A stretch of DNA of 64,000 nucleotides from Aristolochia californica (lineage: Eukaryota; Streptophyta; Magnoliopsida; Piperales; Aristolochiaceae). The stretch is from assembly GCA_029961685.1 (NCBI GenBank), contig JARWKL010000001.1:29710295-29774294 (forward strand), in the 5' to 3' direction. The position numbers and the translations under genes are program-made. Positions 1 to 13,337 of this stretch are shown one piece after another; the first letter of the stretch is position 1, and each line of letters opens with the position of its first letter. Under the pieces are notes generated by a model. The model searched no databases. It had not been told where the DNA came from and was given only the letters and a program-made list of their open reading frames with translations.

Positions 1-1710
1 TAACAAATGTTAGTAAATAAAATTTATTCACACACCACAAATGAACACAAAATTTTTTTATCCAAGTTTGGGAAATTCCACTAGTTCAACCCTAAAAGCT
101 TGGAATTTTAGAAGAATGAGATTTCTTCCATTCATGAATTAAAATTGGATATGCATGCTTGAAACAAGTTAAAGATGAAAATCACCTATGGATCCAAACC
201 TTTTAAAGAGAATAACAAACGCTCATTAAATTCTCAAGTGAACTAGCGGTGGAATATTTACCCGAGTCAAACAAACCACTATTTTGCACATTTACAAAAA
301 TCTGACCTATTAATCATAGAAAAAGTGATTTATCATGCGTAACAGGCTATTATCCATAAGAAATGACTTATGGATTAGGAGTCAACACTCAGCTAAAAAT
401 CCCCCGCCTCCCCATTTTCCCGACGATTGCAAAACCTGATATATAAAAACAAAAAAGAGCTTAAAATTCCTTCAAATTACAAACACTCTTTGGAATTATC
501 TCTCTCTACTTTTGTTCATTGCGCATTCCCATTTTAGATGTACACTTTTTTCTTAAATAAAAACTTTGAGTTTTCGCTCTCCCTTTATCCCATAAACCAA
601 AAAGGCAAATAGATCACAACAAAATGAAAATTTAAGAGTTTATGTATGGAAAAAGTTTAAAACAATAAAGAATGTAAGTAAAGAAAATTTATTCACGCAC
701 CACAAATGAACACAAAAGTTTTGATGTTCAAGTTTGGGAAATTCCACAAGTTCAACCCTAACAGCTTGGAATTATATAATAAATCGATTTCTTCCACACA
801 TGCTTTAAAAATGGATATGCATGCTTGAAACATGTTAAAGATTCAAATCACCTATGGATCCAAACCTTTTAAAGAGAATAACAAATGCTCATTAAATTTT
901 CAAGTCAACGTGCGGTAAGATATTTACCCGAATCAAACAAGCCATTATTTTGCCCATTTACGAAATGTTGAGCTAACAATCAGAGATTGTTGTAAAGTGA
1001 TTTATCATGCATAATGGGCGATATTACTCGAAGAAATGACTTAAGGATTGTGAGTCAACACTCAGTTAAAAATCCCCCGCCTCCCCTATTTCCTAGCTAT
1101 TGTAAAACCTGATATATAAAAAGTAAAAAGTGCTTACAATCCCTAAAAATTACAGACACTCTTTGGAATTATCTCTCTTTACATTTATGCATTGTGCATT
1201 TCAATTTTATATGTACACTTTTTTCTAATATCAAAACTTTGAGTTTTCGCTCTCCCTTCATCCCGTAAGCCAAAAAGGCAAATAGATCACAATAAAATGA
1301 AAAGTTTTGAGTTTATGTATGGAAAAAATTTAAAATAAAAACAAATATAAGTAAAGAAAATTTAATCACACACCACAAATGAACACAAAATTTTTGTTTT
1401 CCAAGTTTGGGAAATCCCACTAGTTAAACCCTAACAGCTTGGAATTTTATAAGAAACTGATTTCTTCCACACATGCTTTAAAAATGGATCTGCATGCTTG
1501 AAACATGTTAAAGATGCAAATCACCTATGCATCTAAACATTTTAAAGTGGATAAAAAACGCTTATTAAATTCTCAAGTGAACGTGCGGTGGGATATTTAC
1601 CCGAGTCAAACAAGCCCTTATTTTGCCCATTTAAACAAAGATGACCTAACAATCACAAATGATTTTAAAGTGTTTTATCATGTGTAATGGGCTATATTAC
1701 CCTAAGAAAT

Positions 1711-3097
1711 GACTTATGGATTGGGTGTCAAACACTCAGTTAAAAATCCCCCGCCTCCCCCTTTTCCCGACGATTGCAAAACCTGATATACAAAAGCTAA
1801 AAAGAGCTTACAATCCCCAAAAATTATAGACACTGTTTGCAATTATCTCCCTCCACATTTGTTGATTGTGCATTTCCATTTTAGATGTACTCTTTTTTCT
1901 TAAATCAAAACTTTGAGTTTTCGCTCTCCCTTCATCCCGTAAACCAAAAACTCAAATAGATCACAACAAAATGGAAAATTTAGAGTTTATGTATGGAAAA
2001 ATCTTAAATCGATAACAAATGTAAGTAAAGAAAATTTTTTCACACACCAGAAATGAACACAAAAGTTTTGTTGTCCAAGTTTGGGAAATTCCACTAGTTA
2101 AACCCTAATAGCTTGGAATTTTATAAGAAAGAGATTTCTTCCACACATGCTTTTAAAATGGTTATGCATGCTTGAAACATGCTAAAGATGCAAATCACCA
2201 ATGGATCCAAACCTTTTAAAGAGAATAACAAACGCTCAGTAAATTCTCAAGTGAATGTGTGGTGGGATATTTACTCGAGACAACGCCAGCCATTATTTTG
2301 CCAATTTAGAAAACACTGAAAAAACAATCATAGATGATTGTAAAGTGATTGATCATGCGCAATGGGCTAAATTACCCTAAGAAATGACTTAAGGATTGGA
2401 ATCAACACTCAGTTAAAAATCCCCTGCCTCCTCCCCCTTTTCCCGACGATTGCAAAACCTGATCTATAAAAACTAAAAAGAGCTTGCAATCCCTAAAAAT
2501 TATAGACAATCTACGGAATTATCTCTCTCTGCATTTGTGCACTGTGAAATTTCCATTTTAGATGAACTCTTTTTTCTTAAATCCACACTTTGAGTTTTCG
2601 CTCTCCCTTTATCCTGTAAACCCAAAAGGCGAATAGATCACAACAAAAAGAAAATTTTAAAGTTTATGTATGGAAAAAATTTAAAACAATAACAAATGCT
2701 TGTAAAGAAAATTTCTTCATAAACCAAAAATGAACACAAAAGTTTTGTTGTCCAAGTTTGGGAAATTCCACTAGTTCAACCCTAACAGCTTTGGAATTTT
2801 ATAAGAAAGAGATTTCTTCCCCAATTGCTTTAAAAATGGATATGCATGCTTGAAACATTTTAAAGATGCAAATCACCTTTGGATCCATGGCTTTTAAAGA
2901 GAATAACAAACACACATTAAATTCTCAAGTGAATATGCAGTGGGATATTTACCCGAGCCAAACAAGCAATTATTTAGCCCATTTACAAAAAGCTGACCTA
3001 ATAATCATAGATGATTGTAAAGTGATTTATCATGCATAACGGACTATATTACCCTAAGAAATGACTTATGGATTGGGAGTCAACACTCAGTTCAAAA

Positions 3098-3131
<34 letters not shown>

Positions 3132-3766
3132 ACCCCTCTCCCTTTTCTCGACTATTGCAAAACCTGTTATGTAGAAAAACTAAAAAGAGCTTACAATCCC
3201 TAAAAATTATAGGCACTCTTTGAAATTATTTCTCTCTACATTTTTGCATCGTGCATTTCCATTTTAGATGTACGTTTTTTTCATAAATGAAAACTTTGAG
3301 TATTCTCACTCCATTCATCCCGAAAACCAAAAAGGCATATAGATCACAACAAAATGAAAATTTTAGAGTTTATGTATGGAAAAAATTTAAAAAAAGAACA
3401 AATGTAAGTAAAGAAAATTTATTCATACACCACAAATGAACACAAAAGTTTTGTTGTCCAAGTTTGGGAAATTCCCTTAGTACAACCCTAACAGCTTGGA
3501 ATGTTAAAAGAAAGAGATTTCTTCCCACATGCTTCAAAAATGGATATGCATGCTTGAAACATGTTAAAAATGAAAATCACCTATGGATCCAAACCTTTTA
3601 AAGAGAATAACAAACGCTCATTAAATTCTCAAGTGAACGTGCGGTGGGATATTTACCCGAGTCAAACAAGCCATTATTTTGCCAATTTAAAAAAAGCTGA
3701 CCTAGCAATCATAGATGATTTTAAAGTGTTTTATCATGCATAACGGGCTATATTACCCTAAGAAAT
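1711..3766. repeat. 3-monomer higher-order repeat, copy 1 (subfamily A)
   Basis: Three consecutive monomers (anchors 1711, 2386, 3063) are each most like the monomer 2,039-2,056 bp to the right rather than their neighbour. Private markers shared with copy 2 are gggtgtcaaacactc after the first anchor, a gaatcaacactca variant after the second, and a ttcaaaatcccc variant after the third. The shared variant gattttaaagtgttttatc just upstream suggests the duplicated segment starts before 1711, near 1.4 kb. This copy carries a 33-C run that copy 2 lacks. Confidence 0.85.
3099..3131 (+). repeat. Poly-C tract, 33 C, expanded in the monomer's C-rich block
   Basis: A run of 33 consecutive C lies exactly where other monomers have five or six C followed by gcctcccccttttccc. 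The partner monomer in HOR copy 2 (near 5,140) reads only cccccacc, so the expansion happened after the 3-mer duplication, or the run is an assembly artefact. Runs of this length are prone to polymerase slippage in the cell and in sequencing. Confidence 0.9.
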
Positions 3767-5776
3767 GACTTATGGATTGGGTGTCAAACACTCAGTTAAA
3801 AATCCTCCGCCTCCCCCTTTTCCCGACGATTGCAAAACCTGATATATAAAAGCTAAAAAGAGCATACAATCCCCAAAAATTATAGACACTGTTTGCAATT
3901 ATCTCCCTCTACATTTGTTGATTGTGCATTTCCATTTTAGATGTACTCTTTTTTCTTAAATAAAAAATTTGAGTTTTCGCTCTCCCTTCATCTTTTAAAC
4001 CAAAAAGTCAAATAGATCACAACAAAATGGAAAATTAAGAGTTTATGTATGGAAAAATCTTAAATCAATAACAAATGTAAGTAAAGAAAATTTTTTCACA
4101 CACCACAAATGTACACAAAATTTTTGTTGTCCAAGTTTGGGAAATTCCACTAGTTAAACCCTAATAGCTTGGAATTTTATAAGAAAGAGATTTCTTCCAC
4201 ACATGCTTTTAAAATGGTTATGAATGCTTGAAACATGCTAAAGATGCAAATCACCAATGGATCCAAACCTTTTAAAGAGAATAACAAACGCTCATTAAAT
4301 TCTCAAGTGAACATGCAGTGGGATATTTACTCGAGACAAAGCCAGCCATTATTTTGCCCATTTAGAAAACACTGAAAAAACAATCATAGATGATTGTAAA
4401 GTGATTGATCATGCGTAATGGGCAACATTACCCTAAGAAATGACTTATGGATTGGAATCAACACTCAATTAAAAATCCCCCGCATCCCCCTTTTCCCGAC
4501 GATTGCAAAACCTGATCTATAAAAACTAAAAAGAGCTTGCAATCCCTAAATATTATAGACAATCTACGGAATTATCTCTCTCTGCATTTGTGCACTGTGA
4601 AATTTCCATTTTAGATGAACTCTTTTTCCTTAAATCCACACTTTGAGTTTTCACTCTCCCTTTATCCCGTAAACCCAAAAGGCGAATAGATCACAACAAA
4701 AAGAAAAGTTTAGAGTTTATGTATGGAAAAAATTTAAAACAATAACAAATGCTTGTAAAGAAAATTTCTTCATAAACCAAAAATGAACACAAAAGTTTTG
4801 TTGTCCAAGTTTGGGAAATTCCACTAGTTCAACCCTAACAGCTTTGGAATTTTATAAGAAAGAGATTTCTTCCCCAATTGCTTTAAAAATGGATATCCAT
4901 GATTGAAACATTTTAAGGATGCAAATCACCTTTGGATCCATGGCTTTTAAAGAGTATAAATTCTCAAGTGAATGTGCGGTGGGATATTTACCGGAGCCAA
5001 ACAAGCAATTATTTTGCCCATTTACAAAAAGCTGACCTAACAATCATAGATGATTGTAAAGTGATTTATCATGCATAACGGGCTATATTACCCTAAGAAA
5101 TGACTTATGGATTGGGAGTCAACACTCAGTTCAAAATCCCCCACCTCTCCCTTTTCTCGACGATTGCAAAACATGTTATATAGAAAAAATAAAAAGAGCT
5201 TACAATCCAAAAAAATTATAGGCACTCTTTGGAATTATCTCTCTCAACATTTTTGCATCGTGCATTTCCATTTTAGATGTACTCTTTTTTCATCAATCAA
5301 AAGTTTGAGTATTCGCACTCCATTCATCCAGAAAACCAAAAAGGCATATAGATCACAACAAAATGAAAATTTTAGAGTTTATGTATGGAAAAAACTGAAA
5401 ACAACAACAAATGTAAGTAAAGAAAATTTATTCATACACCACAAATGAACACAAAAGTTTTGGGTTCCAATTTTGGGTAATTCCCCTAGTTCAACCCTAA
5501 CAGCTTGGAATTTTAAAAGAAAGAGATTTCCTCCACGCATGCTTTAAAAATGGATATGCATGCTTGAAACATGTTAAAAATGCAAATCACCTATGGATCC
5601 AAACCTTTTAAAGAGAATAACAAACGCTCATTAAATTCTCAAGTGAACGTACGGTGGGATATTTACCCGAGTCAAACAAGCCATTATTCTGCCCATTTAC
5701 AATAAGCTGACCTAACGATCATAGATGATTGTAAAGTGATTTATCTTGTGTAACGGGCTATATTACCCTAAGAAAT
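3767..5776. repeat. 3-monomer higher-order repeat, copy 2 (subfamily A)
   Basis: Monomers anchored at 3767, 4442 and 5102 are the partners of those at 1711, 2386 and 3063. The second pair shares the unusual ctacggaattatctctctct and a gtgcactgtgaaatttcc variant at about 2.51 and 4.57 kb. This copy is shorter in the third monomer because a short stretch (aacaaacgctcat in most A monomers) is missing near 4,953, and because it lacks the poly-C expansion. Confidence 0.85.
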
Positions 5777-6601
5777 GAGTTAAGGATTAAGAGTCAACAC
5801 TTAGTTAAAAATCCCCCACCTCCCCCTTTTCCCGATGATTGCAAAACCAGATATATAAAAACTAATAAGACCTTACAATCCCTGAAAATTACAAACACTC
5901 TATGGAATTATCTCTCTCTACATTTTTTCATTGTGCATTTCCATTTTAGATATAATCTTTTTTCATAAATCAAAACAATCAGTTTTCGCTCTCCCTTCAT
6001 CCCGTAAACCAAAAAGGCAAATAGATCACAACAAAATGAAAATTTTAGAGTTTATGAATGGAAAAAATTTTAAACAAAAAAAAAATGCAAGTAAAGAAAA
6101 TTCTTTCACACACCACAAAAAAACTCAAAAGTTTTGTTGTCCAAGTTTGAGAAACTCTACTAGTTCTACACTAACTGCTTGGAATTTTAGAAGAAAGAGA
6201 TTTCTTCCCCACATGCTTTAAAAATGGATATGCATGCTTGAAACATGTTAAAGATGCAAATCACCTATGGATCCAAACCTTCTATAGAAAATAACAAACG
6301 CTCATTAAATTCTCAAGTGAACGTGCGGTGGGATATTTACCCGAGTCAAACAAGCCATTATTTTGCCCATTTATAAAAAGTCAACCAAACGATCATAGAT
6401 GATTGTAAAGTGATTTATCATTCGTAACGGGCTATATTACCCTAAGAAATGACTTATGAATTGGGAGTCAACACTCAGTTAAAAATCCCTCACCTCCCAT
6501 TTTGGTAAAGATTGCGAAACCAAAAATATAAAAACTAAAAAGAGCGTACAATCCTTAAAAATTAAAGACACTCTTTGGAATTATCACTCTCTACATTTGT
6601 G

Positions 6602-9600
6602 CATTTTGCAATTCCCTTTTAGGTGTACTCTTTTTTCTTAAATCAAAACTTTGAGCTTTCACTCTCTCTTCATCCCTAAACCAAAAAGGCAAAAAATCAC
6701 AAAAAAATTTAAATTTTAGTGTTTTTGTATGGAAAAAATTTTACCCAATAAGAAATGTAAGTAAAGAAAATTTATTCACACACCACAAATGAAAACAAAA
6801 GTTTTGTAGTCCAAGTTTGGGAAATTACACACGTTCAACCCTAACAGCCTGGAATTTTATAAGAAAGAGATTTTTCCAGACAAGCTTTAAAAATGGATAT
6901 GCATGCTTGAAAAATTTTAAATATGCAAATCACCATTGGATCCAAACATTTTAAAGAGAATAACAAACGATCATTAAATTCTCAAGTGAACGTGTGGTTG
7001 GATAATTACCCGAGTCAAACAAGCCATTATTTTGCCCATTTACAAAAAGATGACCTAACGATCATAGATGATTGTAAAGTGATTTATCATGCGGCACTGG
7101 CTATATTACCCTAAAAAATGACTTATGGATTGGGAGTCAACACTCAGTTAAAAATCCCCCGCCTCCCCTTTTTCCCGACGATTGGAAATCCTGATATATA
7201 AAAACTAAAAAGAGTTTATAATCCTTAAATATTACAGACACACTTTGGAATTATCTCTCACCACATTTTTTCATTGTGCATTTCCATTTTAGATGTACTC
7301 TTTTGTATTAAATCAAAATTTTAGTTTTCGCTCTCCCTTCATCCCGTAAACCAAAAAGGCAAATAGATCACAACAAATTGAAAAGTTTAGAGTTTATGTA
7401 TGGAAAAAAATTTAAACAATAAAAAATGTAAGTAAAGAAAATATATTCACACACCACAAATGAACACAAAATTTTCTTTATCCAAGTTTGAGAAATTCCA
7501 CTAGTTCAACCCTAATAGCTTGGAATTTTATAAGAAAGAGATTTCTTCCACACATGCTTTAAAAATGGATATGCATGCTTGAAACATGTTAAATATGTAA
7601 ATCACCTATGGATCCAAACCTTTTAAAGAGAATAACAAACACTCATTAAATTCTCAAGTGAACGTGCGATGGAATATTTACCCGAATCAAACAAGCCATT
7701 ACTTTGCCCTTTTAAAAAAGCTGACCTAACGATTATAGATGATTTTAAAGTGATTTATCATGTGTAACGGGCTATATTACCCAAAGAAATGACTTATGGA
7801 TTGGGAGTCAACACTTAGTTAAAACTCCCTGCCTCCTCTTTTTCCCGATGATAGAAAAAACAGATATATAAAAACTAAATAGAGCTTACAATCCATAAAA
7901 ATTGCCGACACTCTTTGGAATTATCTCTCTCGAAATTTGTTCATTGTGCATTTCCATTTCAGATGTACTCTTTTTTCTTAAATCAAAACTTTGAGTTTTC
8001 GCTCTCCATTCATCCCATAAACCAAAAAGGCAAATAGATAAAAAAAAATTAAAATTTTAGAGTTTATGTATGAAAAATTTTTAATACAATAACAAATGTA
8101 ATGAAAAGAAAATTTATTCACACACCACCAATGAACACAAAAGTTTTTTAGTCCAAGTTTGGGAAATTCCACAAGTTCAACACTAACAGCTTGGAATTTT
8201 ATAAGAAAGAGATTTCTTCCACACATGCCTTAAAAATGGATATGCATGCTTGAAACATGTTAAATATGCAAATCACCTATGGATCCAAACCTTTTAAAGA
8301 GAATAGCAAATGCTCATTACATACTCAAGTGAACGTGTGGTGCGATATTTACCCGAGTCAAACAAGCCATTATTTTGCCCATTTACAAAAAGCTGACCTA
8401 ACGATCGTAGTTGTTTGTAAAGTGATTTATCATGTGGCACGTGCTATATTACCCTAAGAAATGACTTATGGATTGGAGTCAACACTCAGTTGAAAATCCA
8501 CCACCTCCCCCTTTTCCCGAGGATTGTAAAATCATGTATATAAAAACAAACAAGATCTTACAATCCCTAAAACTAACAGACACTCTTTGGAATTATCTCT
8601 CTCTACATTTGTCCATTGTGTATTTCCCTTTTAGATGTACAATTTTTTCTTAAATCAAAACAATTACTTTTCTCTCTCCCTTCATCACGTAAACCAAAAA
8701 GGCAAATAGATCACAACAAAATGAAAATTTTAGAGTTTACGTATAGAAAAAATTTAAAACAATAACAAATTTAAGAATAGAAAATTTATTCACACACCAC
8801 AAATGAACACAAAAGTTTTGTTGTCCATGTTTGGGAAAATTGCACAAGCTCAACCCCAACAGCTTGGAATTTTATAAAAAAGAGATTTCTTCCACACATG
8901 CCTGAAAAAGGGATATGCATGCTTGAAACATGTTAAAGATGCAAATCACCTATGGATCCAAACCTTTCAAATAGAATTACAAACGCTCATTAAATTCTCA
9001 AGTGAACGTGCGGTGAGATATTTACCCGAGTCAAACAAGCCATTATTTTGCCCATTTACAAAAAGCTGACCTAACAATCATAGATGATTGTAAAGTAATT
9101 TATCATACTTAACGGGCTATATTTCCCTAAGAAATGACTTATGGATTGGGAGTCAACATTCAGTTATAAATCCCCCGCTTCCCCCTTTTCTCCATGATTA
9201 CAAAACCTGATATATAAAAAATAAAAAAGAGCTTACAATCCCTAAAAATTAGAGACACTCTTCGGATTTTCTCTATCTACATTTGTGCATTGTGCATTTC
9301 CATTTTAGATATACTCTGTTTTCTTAAATCAAAACTTTTAGTTTTCGCTCTCCCTTCGTCCCGTAAACCAAAATGGCAAATAGATCACAACAAAATGAAA
9401 AGTTTAGAGTTTATGTACGGAAAAAATTTAAAACAATAACAAATGTAAGTAAAGAAAATTTATTCACACCTCACAAATGAACACAAAATCATTTTTATCC
9501 AAGTTTGGGAAATTCCTCTAGTTCAACCCTAACAGCTTGGAATTTTATAAGAAAGAGATTTTTTCCAGTCATGAATTAAAAATGGATATGCATGCTTGAA

Positions 9601-9960
9601 ACAAGTTAAAGATGAAAATCACCTCTGGATCCAAACCTTTTAAAGAAAATAAAAAGCGCTCATTAAATTCTCAAGTGAACTAGCAGTGAAATATTTACCC
9701 GAGTCAAACAAACCATTATTTTGCCCATTTACAAAAATCTGACCTATTAATCATAAACGATTGTAAAATGATTTATCATGCGTAACAGGTTAAATTCCCC
9801 TAAGAAATGACTTATGGATTAGGAGTCAACACTCACCTAAAAATCCCCCACCTCCCCCTTTTCCTGACGATTGTAAAACCTGATATATAAAAACAAAAAA
9901 GAGCTGACAATTCCTTGAAATTACAAACATTCATTGGAATTATCTCTCTCTAAATTTGTG
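6602..9960. repeat. 5-monomer higher-order repeat, copy 1 (subfamily A)
   Basis: Five monomers (anchors 7120, 7791, 8463, 9136, 9809) recur in the same order about 3.36 kb further right. Diagnostic variants in order are: gcggcactggctatattacc before anchor 1; ttacccaaagaaatg with a short tccctgcctcc block for 2; ggagtcaacactcagttg with ccaccacctcc for 3; tatttccctaag with cttctccatgatt-like text for 4; and gattaggagtc for 5. I set the boundary at the private variant cattttgcaattccc. Confidence 0.88.
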
Positions 9961-12900
9961 CATTTTGCAATTCCCTTTTAGATGTACTATTTTTTTCTTA
10001 AATCAAAACTTTGAGTTTTCACTCTCCCTTCATCCCTAAACCAAAAAGGCAAAAAATCACAAAAATATTAAAATTTTAGTGTTTATGTATGGAAAAATTT
10101 TTAAACAATAAGAAATGTAAGTAAAGAAAATTTATTCCCACACCACAAATGAATACAAAAGTTTTGTAGTCCAAGTTTGGGAAATTGCACACGTTCAACC
10201 CTAACAGCTTGGAATTTTATAAGAAAGAGATTTCTTACAGACATGTTTTAAAAATGGATATGCATGCTTGAAAAATTTTAAATATGCAAATCACCATTGG
10301 ATCCAAACCTTTTAAAGAGAATAACAAACGATCATTAAATTCTCAAGTGAGGTGTGGTTGGATAATTACCCGAGTCAAACAAACCATTATTTTGCCCATT
10401 TACAAAAAGCTGACCTAACGATCATAGATGATTGTAAAGTAATTTATCATGCGGCACTGGCTATATTACCCTAAAAAATGACTTATGGATTGGGAGTCAA
10501 TAGTCAGTTAAAAATCCCCCGCCTCCCCTTTTTCACGACGATTAGAAAACCTGATATATAAAAACTAAAAAGAGGTTACAATCCGTAAAAATTATAGGCA
10601 CTCATTGGAATTATCTCTCACTACATTTGTTCATTGTGCATTTCCATTTTAGATGTACTCTTTTGTATTAAATCAAAAATTTTAGTTTTCGCTCTCCCTT
10701 CATCCCGTAAACCAAAAAGGCAAATAGATCACAACAAATTGAAAAGTTTAGAGTTTATGTATGGAAAAAAATTTAAACAATAACAAATGTAAGTAAAGAA
10801 AACTCATTCACTTAAACAATAACAAATGTAAGTAAAGAAAACTCATTCACATACCACAAATGAACACAAAACTTTTGCTGTCCAACTTTGAGAAATTCTA
10901 CTCGTTCAACCCTAACAGCTTGGAATTTTATAAGAAATTTCTTCCACACATGCTTTAAAAATGGATATGCATGCTTGAAACATGTTAAATATGTAAATCA
11001 CCTATGGATCCAAACCTTTTAAAGAGAATAACAAACTATCATTAAATTCTCAAGTGAACGTGCGGTGGGATATTTACCCGAGTCAAACAAGCCATTACTT
11101 TGCCCTTTTATAGAAGCTGACCTAATGATTATAGATGATTTTAAAGTGATTTATCATGTGTAACGGGCTATATTACCCAAAGAAATGGCTTATGGATTCG
11201 GAGTCAACACTTAGTTAAAAATCCCTGCCTCCTCTTTTTCCCGATGATAGCAAAAACAGATATATAAAAACTAAATAGAGCTTACAATCCATAATAATTA
11301 CTGACACTCTTTGGAATTATCTCTCTCTACATTTTTTCATTGTGCATTTCCATTTTAGATGTAATCTTTTTTCTTAAATCAAAACTTTGAGTTTTCGCTC
11401 TCCAAAAAGGCAAATAGATAAAAAAAAATTAAAATTTTAGAGTTTATGTATGGAAAAATTTTAATACAATAACAAATGTAAGTAAAGAAAATTTATTCAC
11501 ACAACACCAATGAACACAAAAGTTTTTTAGTCCAAGTTTTGGAAATTCCACAAGTTCAACCCTAACAACTTGGAATTTTATAAGAAAGAGAATTCTTCCA
11601 CACATGCTTTAAAAATGGATATGCATGCATGAAACATGTTAAATATGCAAATCAACTATGGATCCAAACCTTTTAAAGAGAATAAAAAATGCTCATTAAA
11701 TAGTCAAGTGAACGTGTGGTGCGATATTTACCCAAGTCAAACAAGCCATTATTTTGCCCATTTACAAAAAGCTGACCTATCGATCATAGTTGTTTGTAAA
11801 GTGATTTATCATGCGGAACAGGCTCTATTACCCTAAGAAATGACTTATGGATTGGAGTCAACACTCAGTTGAAAATCCACCACCTCCCCCTTTTCCCGAC
11901 GATTGTAAAACCATGTATATAAAAACAAACAAGAGCTTACAATCCCTAAAACTAACGCACACTCTTTGGAATTATCTCTCTCTACATTTGTCCATTCTGT
12001 ATTTCCCTTTTAGATGTACAATTTTTTCTTAAATCAATACAATTACTTTTCTCTCTCCCTTCATCACGTAAACCAAAAAGGCAAATAGATCACAACACAA
12101 TGAAAATTTTAGAGTTTACATATAGAAAAAATTTAAAACAATAATAACTTTAAGATTAGAAAATTTATTCACACATCACAAATGAACACAAAAGTTTTGT
12201 TCTCCATGTTTGGGAAAATTGCACATGTTCAACCCTAACAGCTTGGAATTTTATAAGAAAGAGATTTCTTCCACACATCCCTGAAAAATGGATATGCATG
12301 CTTGAAACATGTTAAGGATGCAAATCACCTATGGATCCAAGCCTTTCAAATAGAATTACAAACGCTCATTAAATTCTCAAGTGAACGTGCGGTGAGATAT
12401 TTACCCGAGTCAAACAAGCCATTATTTTGCCCATTTACAAAAAGCTGACCTAACAATCATAGATGATTGTAAAGTAATTTATCATACTTAACGTGCTATA
12501 TTTCCCTAAGAAATGACTTATGGATTGGGAGTCAACACTCAGTTAAAAATCCCCCGCTTCCCCCTTTTCTCCATGATTGCAAAACCTGATATAAAAAATA
12601 AAAGGAGCTTACAATCCCTAAAAATTAGAGACACTCTTTGGAATTTTCTCTCTCTACATTTGTGCATTGTGTATTTCCATTTTAGATATACTCTGTTTTC
12701 TTAAATCAAAACTTTTAGTTTTCTCTCTCCCTTCATCCCGTAAACCAAAATGGCAAATAGATCACAACAAAATGAAAATTTTAGAGTTTACGTATGGAAA
12801 AAATTTTAAAAAATAAAAAATGTTAGTAAAGAAAATATATTCACACACCACAAATGAACACAAAATTTTTTTTATCCAAGTTTGGGAAATTTTACTAGTT

Positions 12901-13337
12901 CAACCCTAACAACTTGGAATTTTATAAGAAAGAGATTTCTTCCATTCATGAATTAAAAATGGATATGCATGCTTGAAACAAGTTAAAGATGAATATCACC
13001 TATGGATCCAAACCTTTTAAAGAGAATAACAAACGCTCATTCAATTCTCAAGTGAACTAGCTGTGGAATATTTACCCGAGTCACACAAACCATTATTTTG
13101 CCCATTTACAAAAAGCTGACCTATTAATCATAAACGATTGTAAAGTGATTTATCACGCATAACTGGTTATATTCCCCTAAAAAATGACTTATGGATTAGG
13201 AGTCAACACTCAGCTAAAAATCCCCCGCCTCCCCCTTTTCCCGATGATTGTAAAACCTGATATATAAAAACAAAAAAGAGCTAACAATTCCTTAAAATTA
13301 AAAACATTCTTTGGAATTATCTCTCTCTACATTTGTG
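9961..13337. repeat. 5-monomer higher-order repeat, copy 2 (subfamily A)
   Basis: Monomers anchored at 10480, 11188, 11842, 12515 and 13186 match copy 1 one for one. This copy carries a private 39-bp perfect tandem duplication (10773-10850) and a private deletion near 11,402, where the text between ctctcc and aaaaaggcaaatag, including cttcatcccgtaaacc in the sister, is missing. Confidence 0.88.
10773..10850. repeat. 39-bp perfect tandem duplication inside one monomer
   Basis: Two back-to-back identical copies, 10773-10811 and 10812-10850, each run from ttaaacaataac to actcattcac. Sister monomers in the other HOR copies (near 7.43, 14.15 and 17.51 kb) have a single copy. It therefore arose after the 5-mer HOR was amplified. 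It duplicates the GTAAGT donor-like motif. Confidence 0.92.

Noticed and set aside
5107..5448. 113-codon frame in the satellite, the longest outside the chromovirus
   Set aside because: It crosses the C-rich block and the TATA-like text in an arbitrary frame. The HOR sister at about 3.06-3.4 kb is interrupted, and the composition is low-complexity K/S/N-rich typical of AT-rich DNA.
8257..8457. Recurrent 60-66-codon frame in A monomers (also at 1505, 3561, 6923, 11636, 14990), ending near catgcgtaa
   Set aside because: It recurs because the monomer recurs. Sister monomers break it (for example gtgaactagcgg), subfamily B is out of frame after a short indel, and amino-acid changes are frequent, with no sign of constraint. 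No domain is recognisable.
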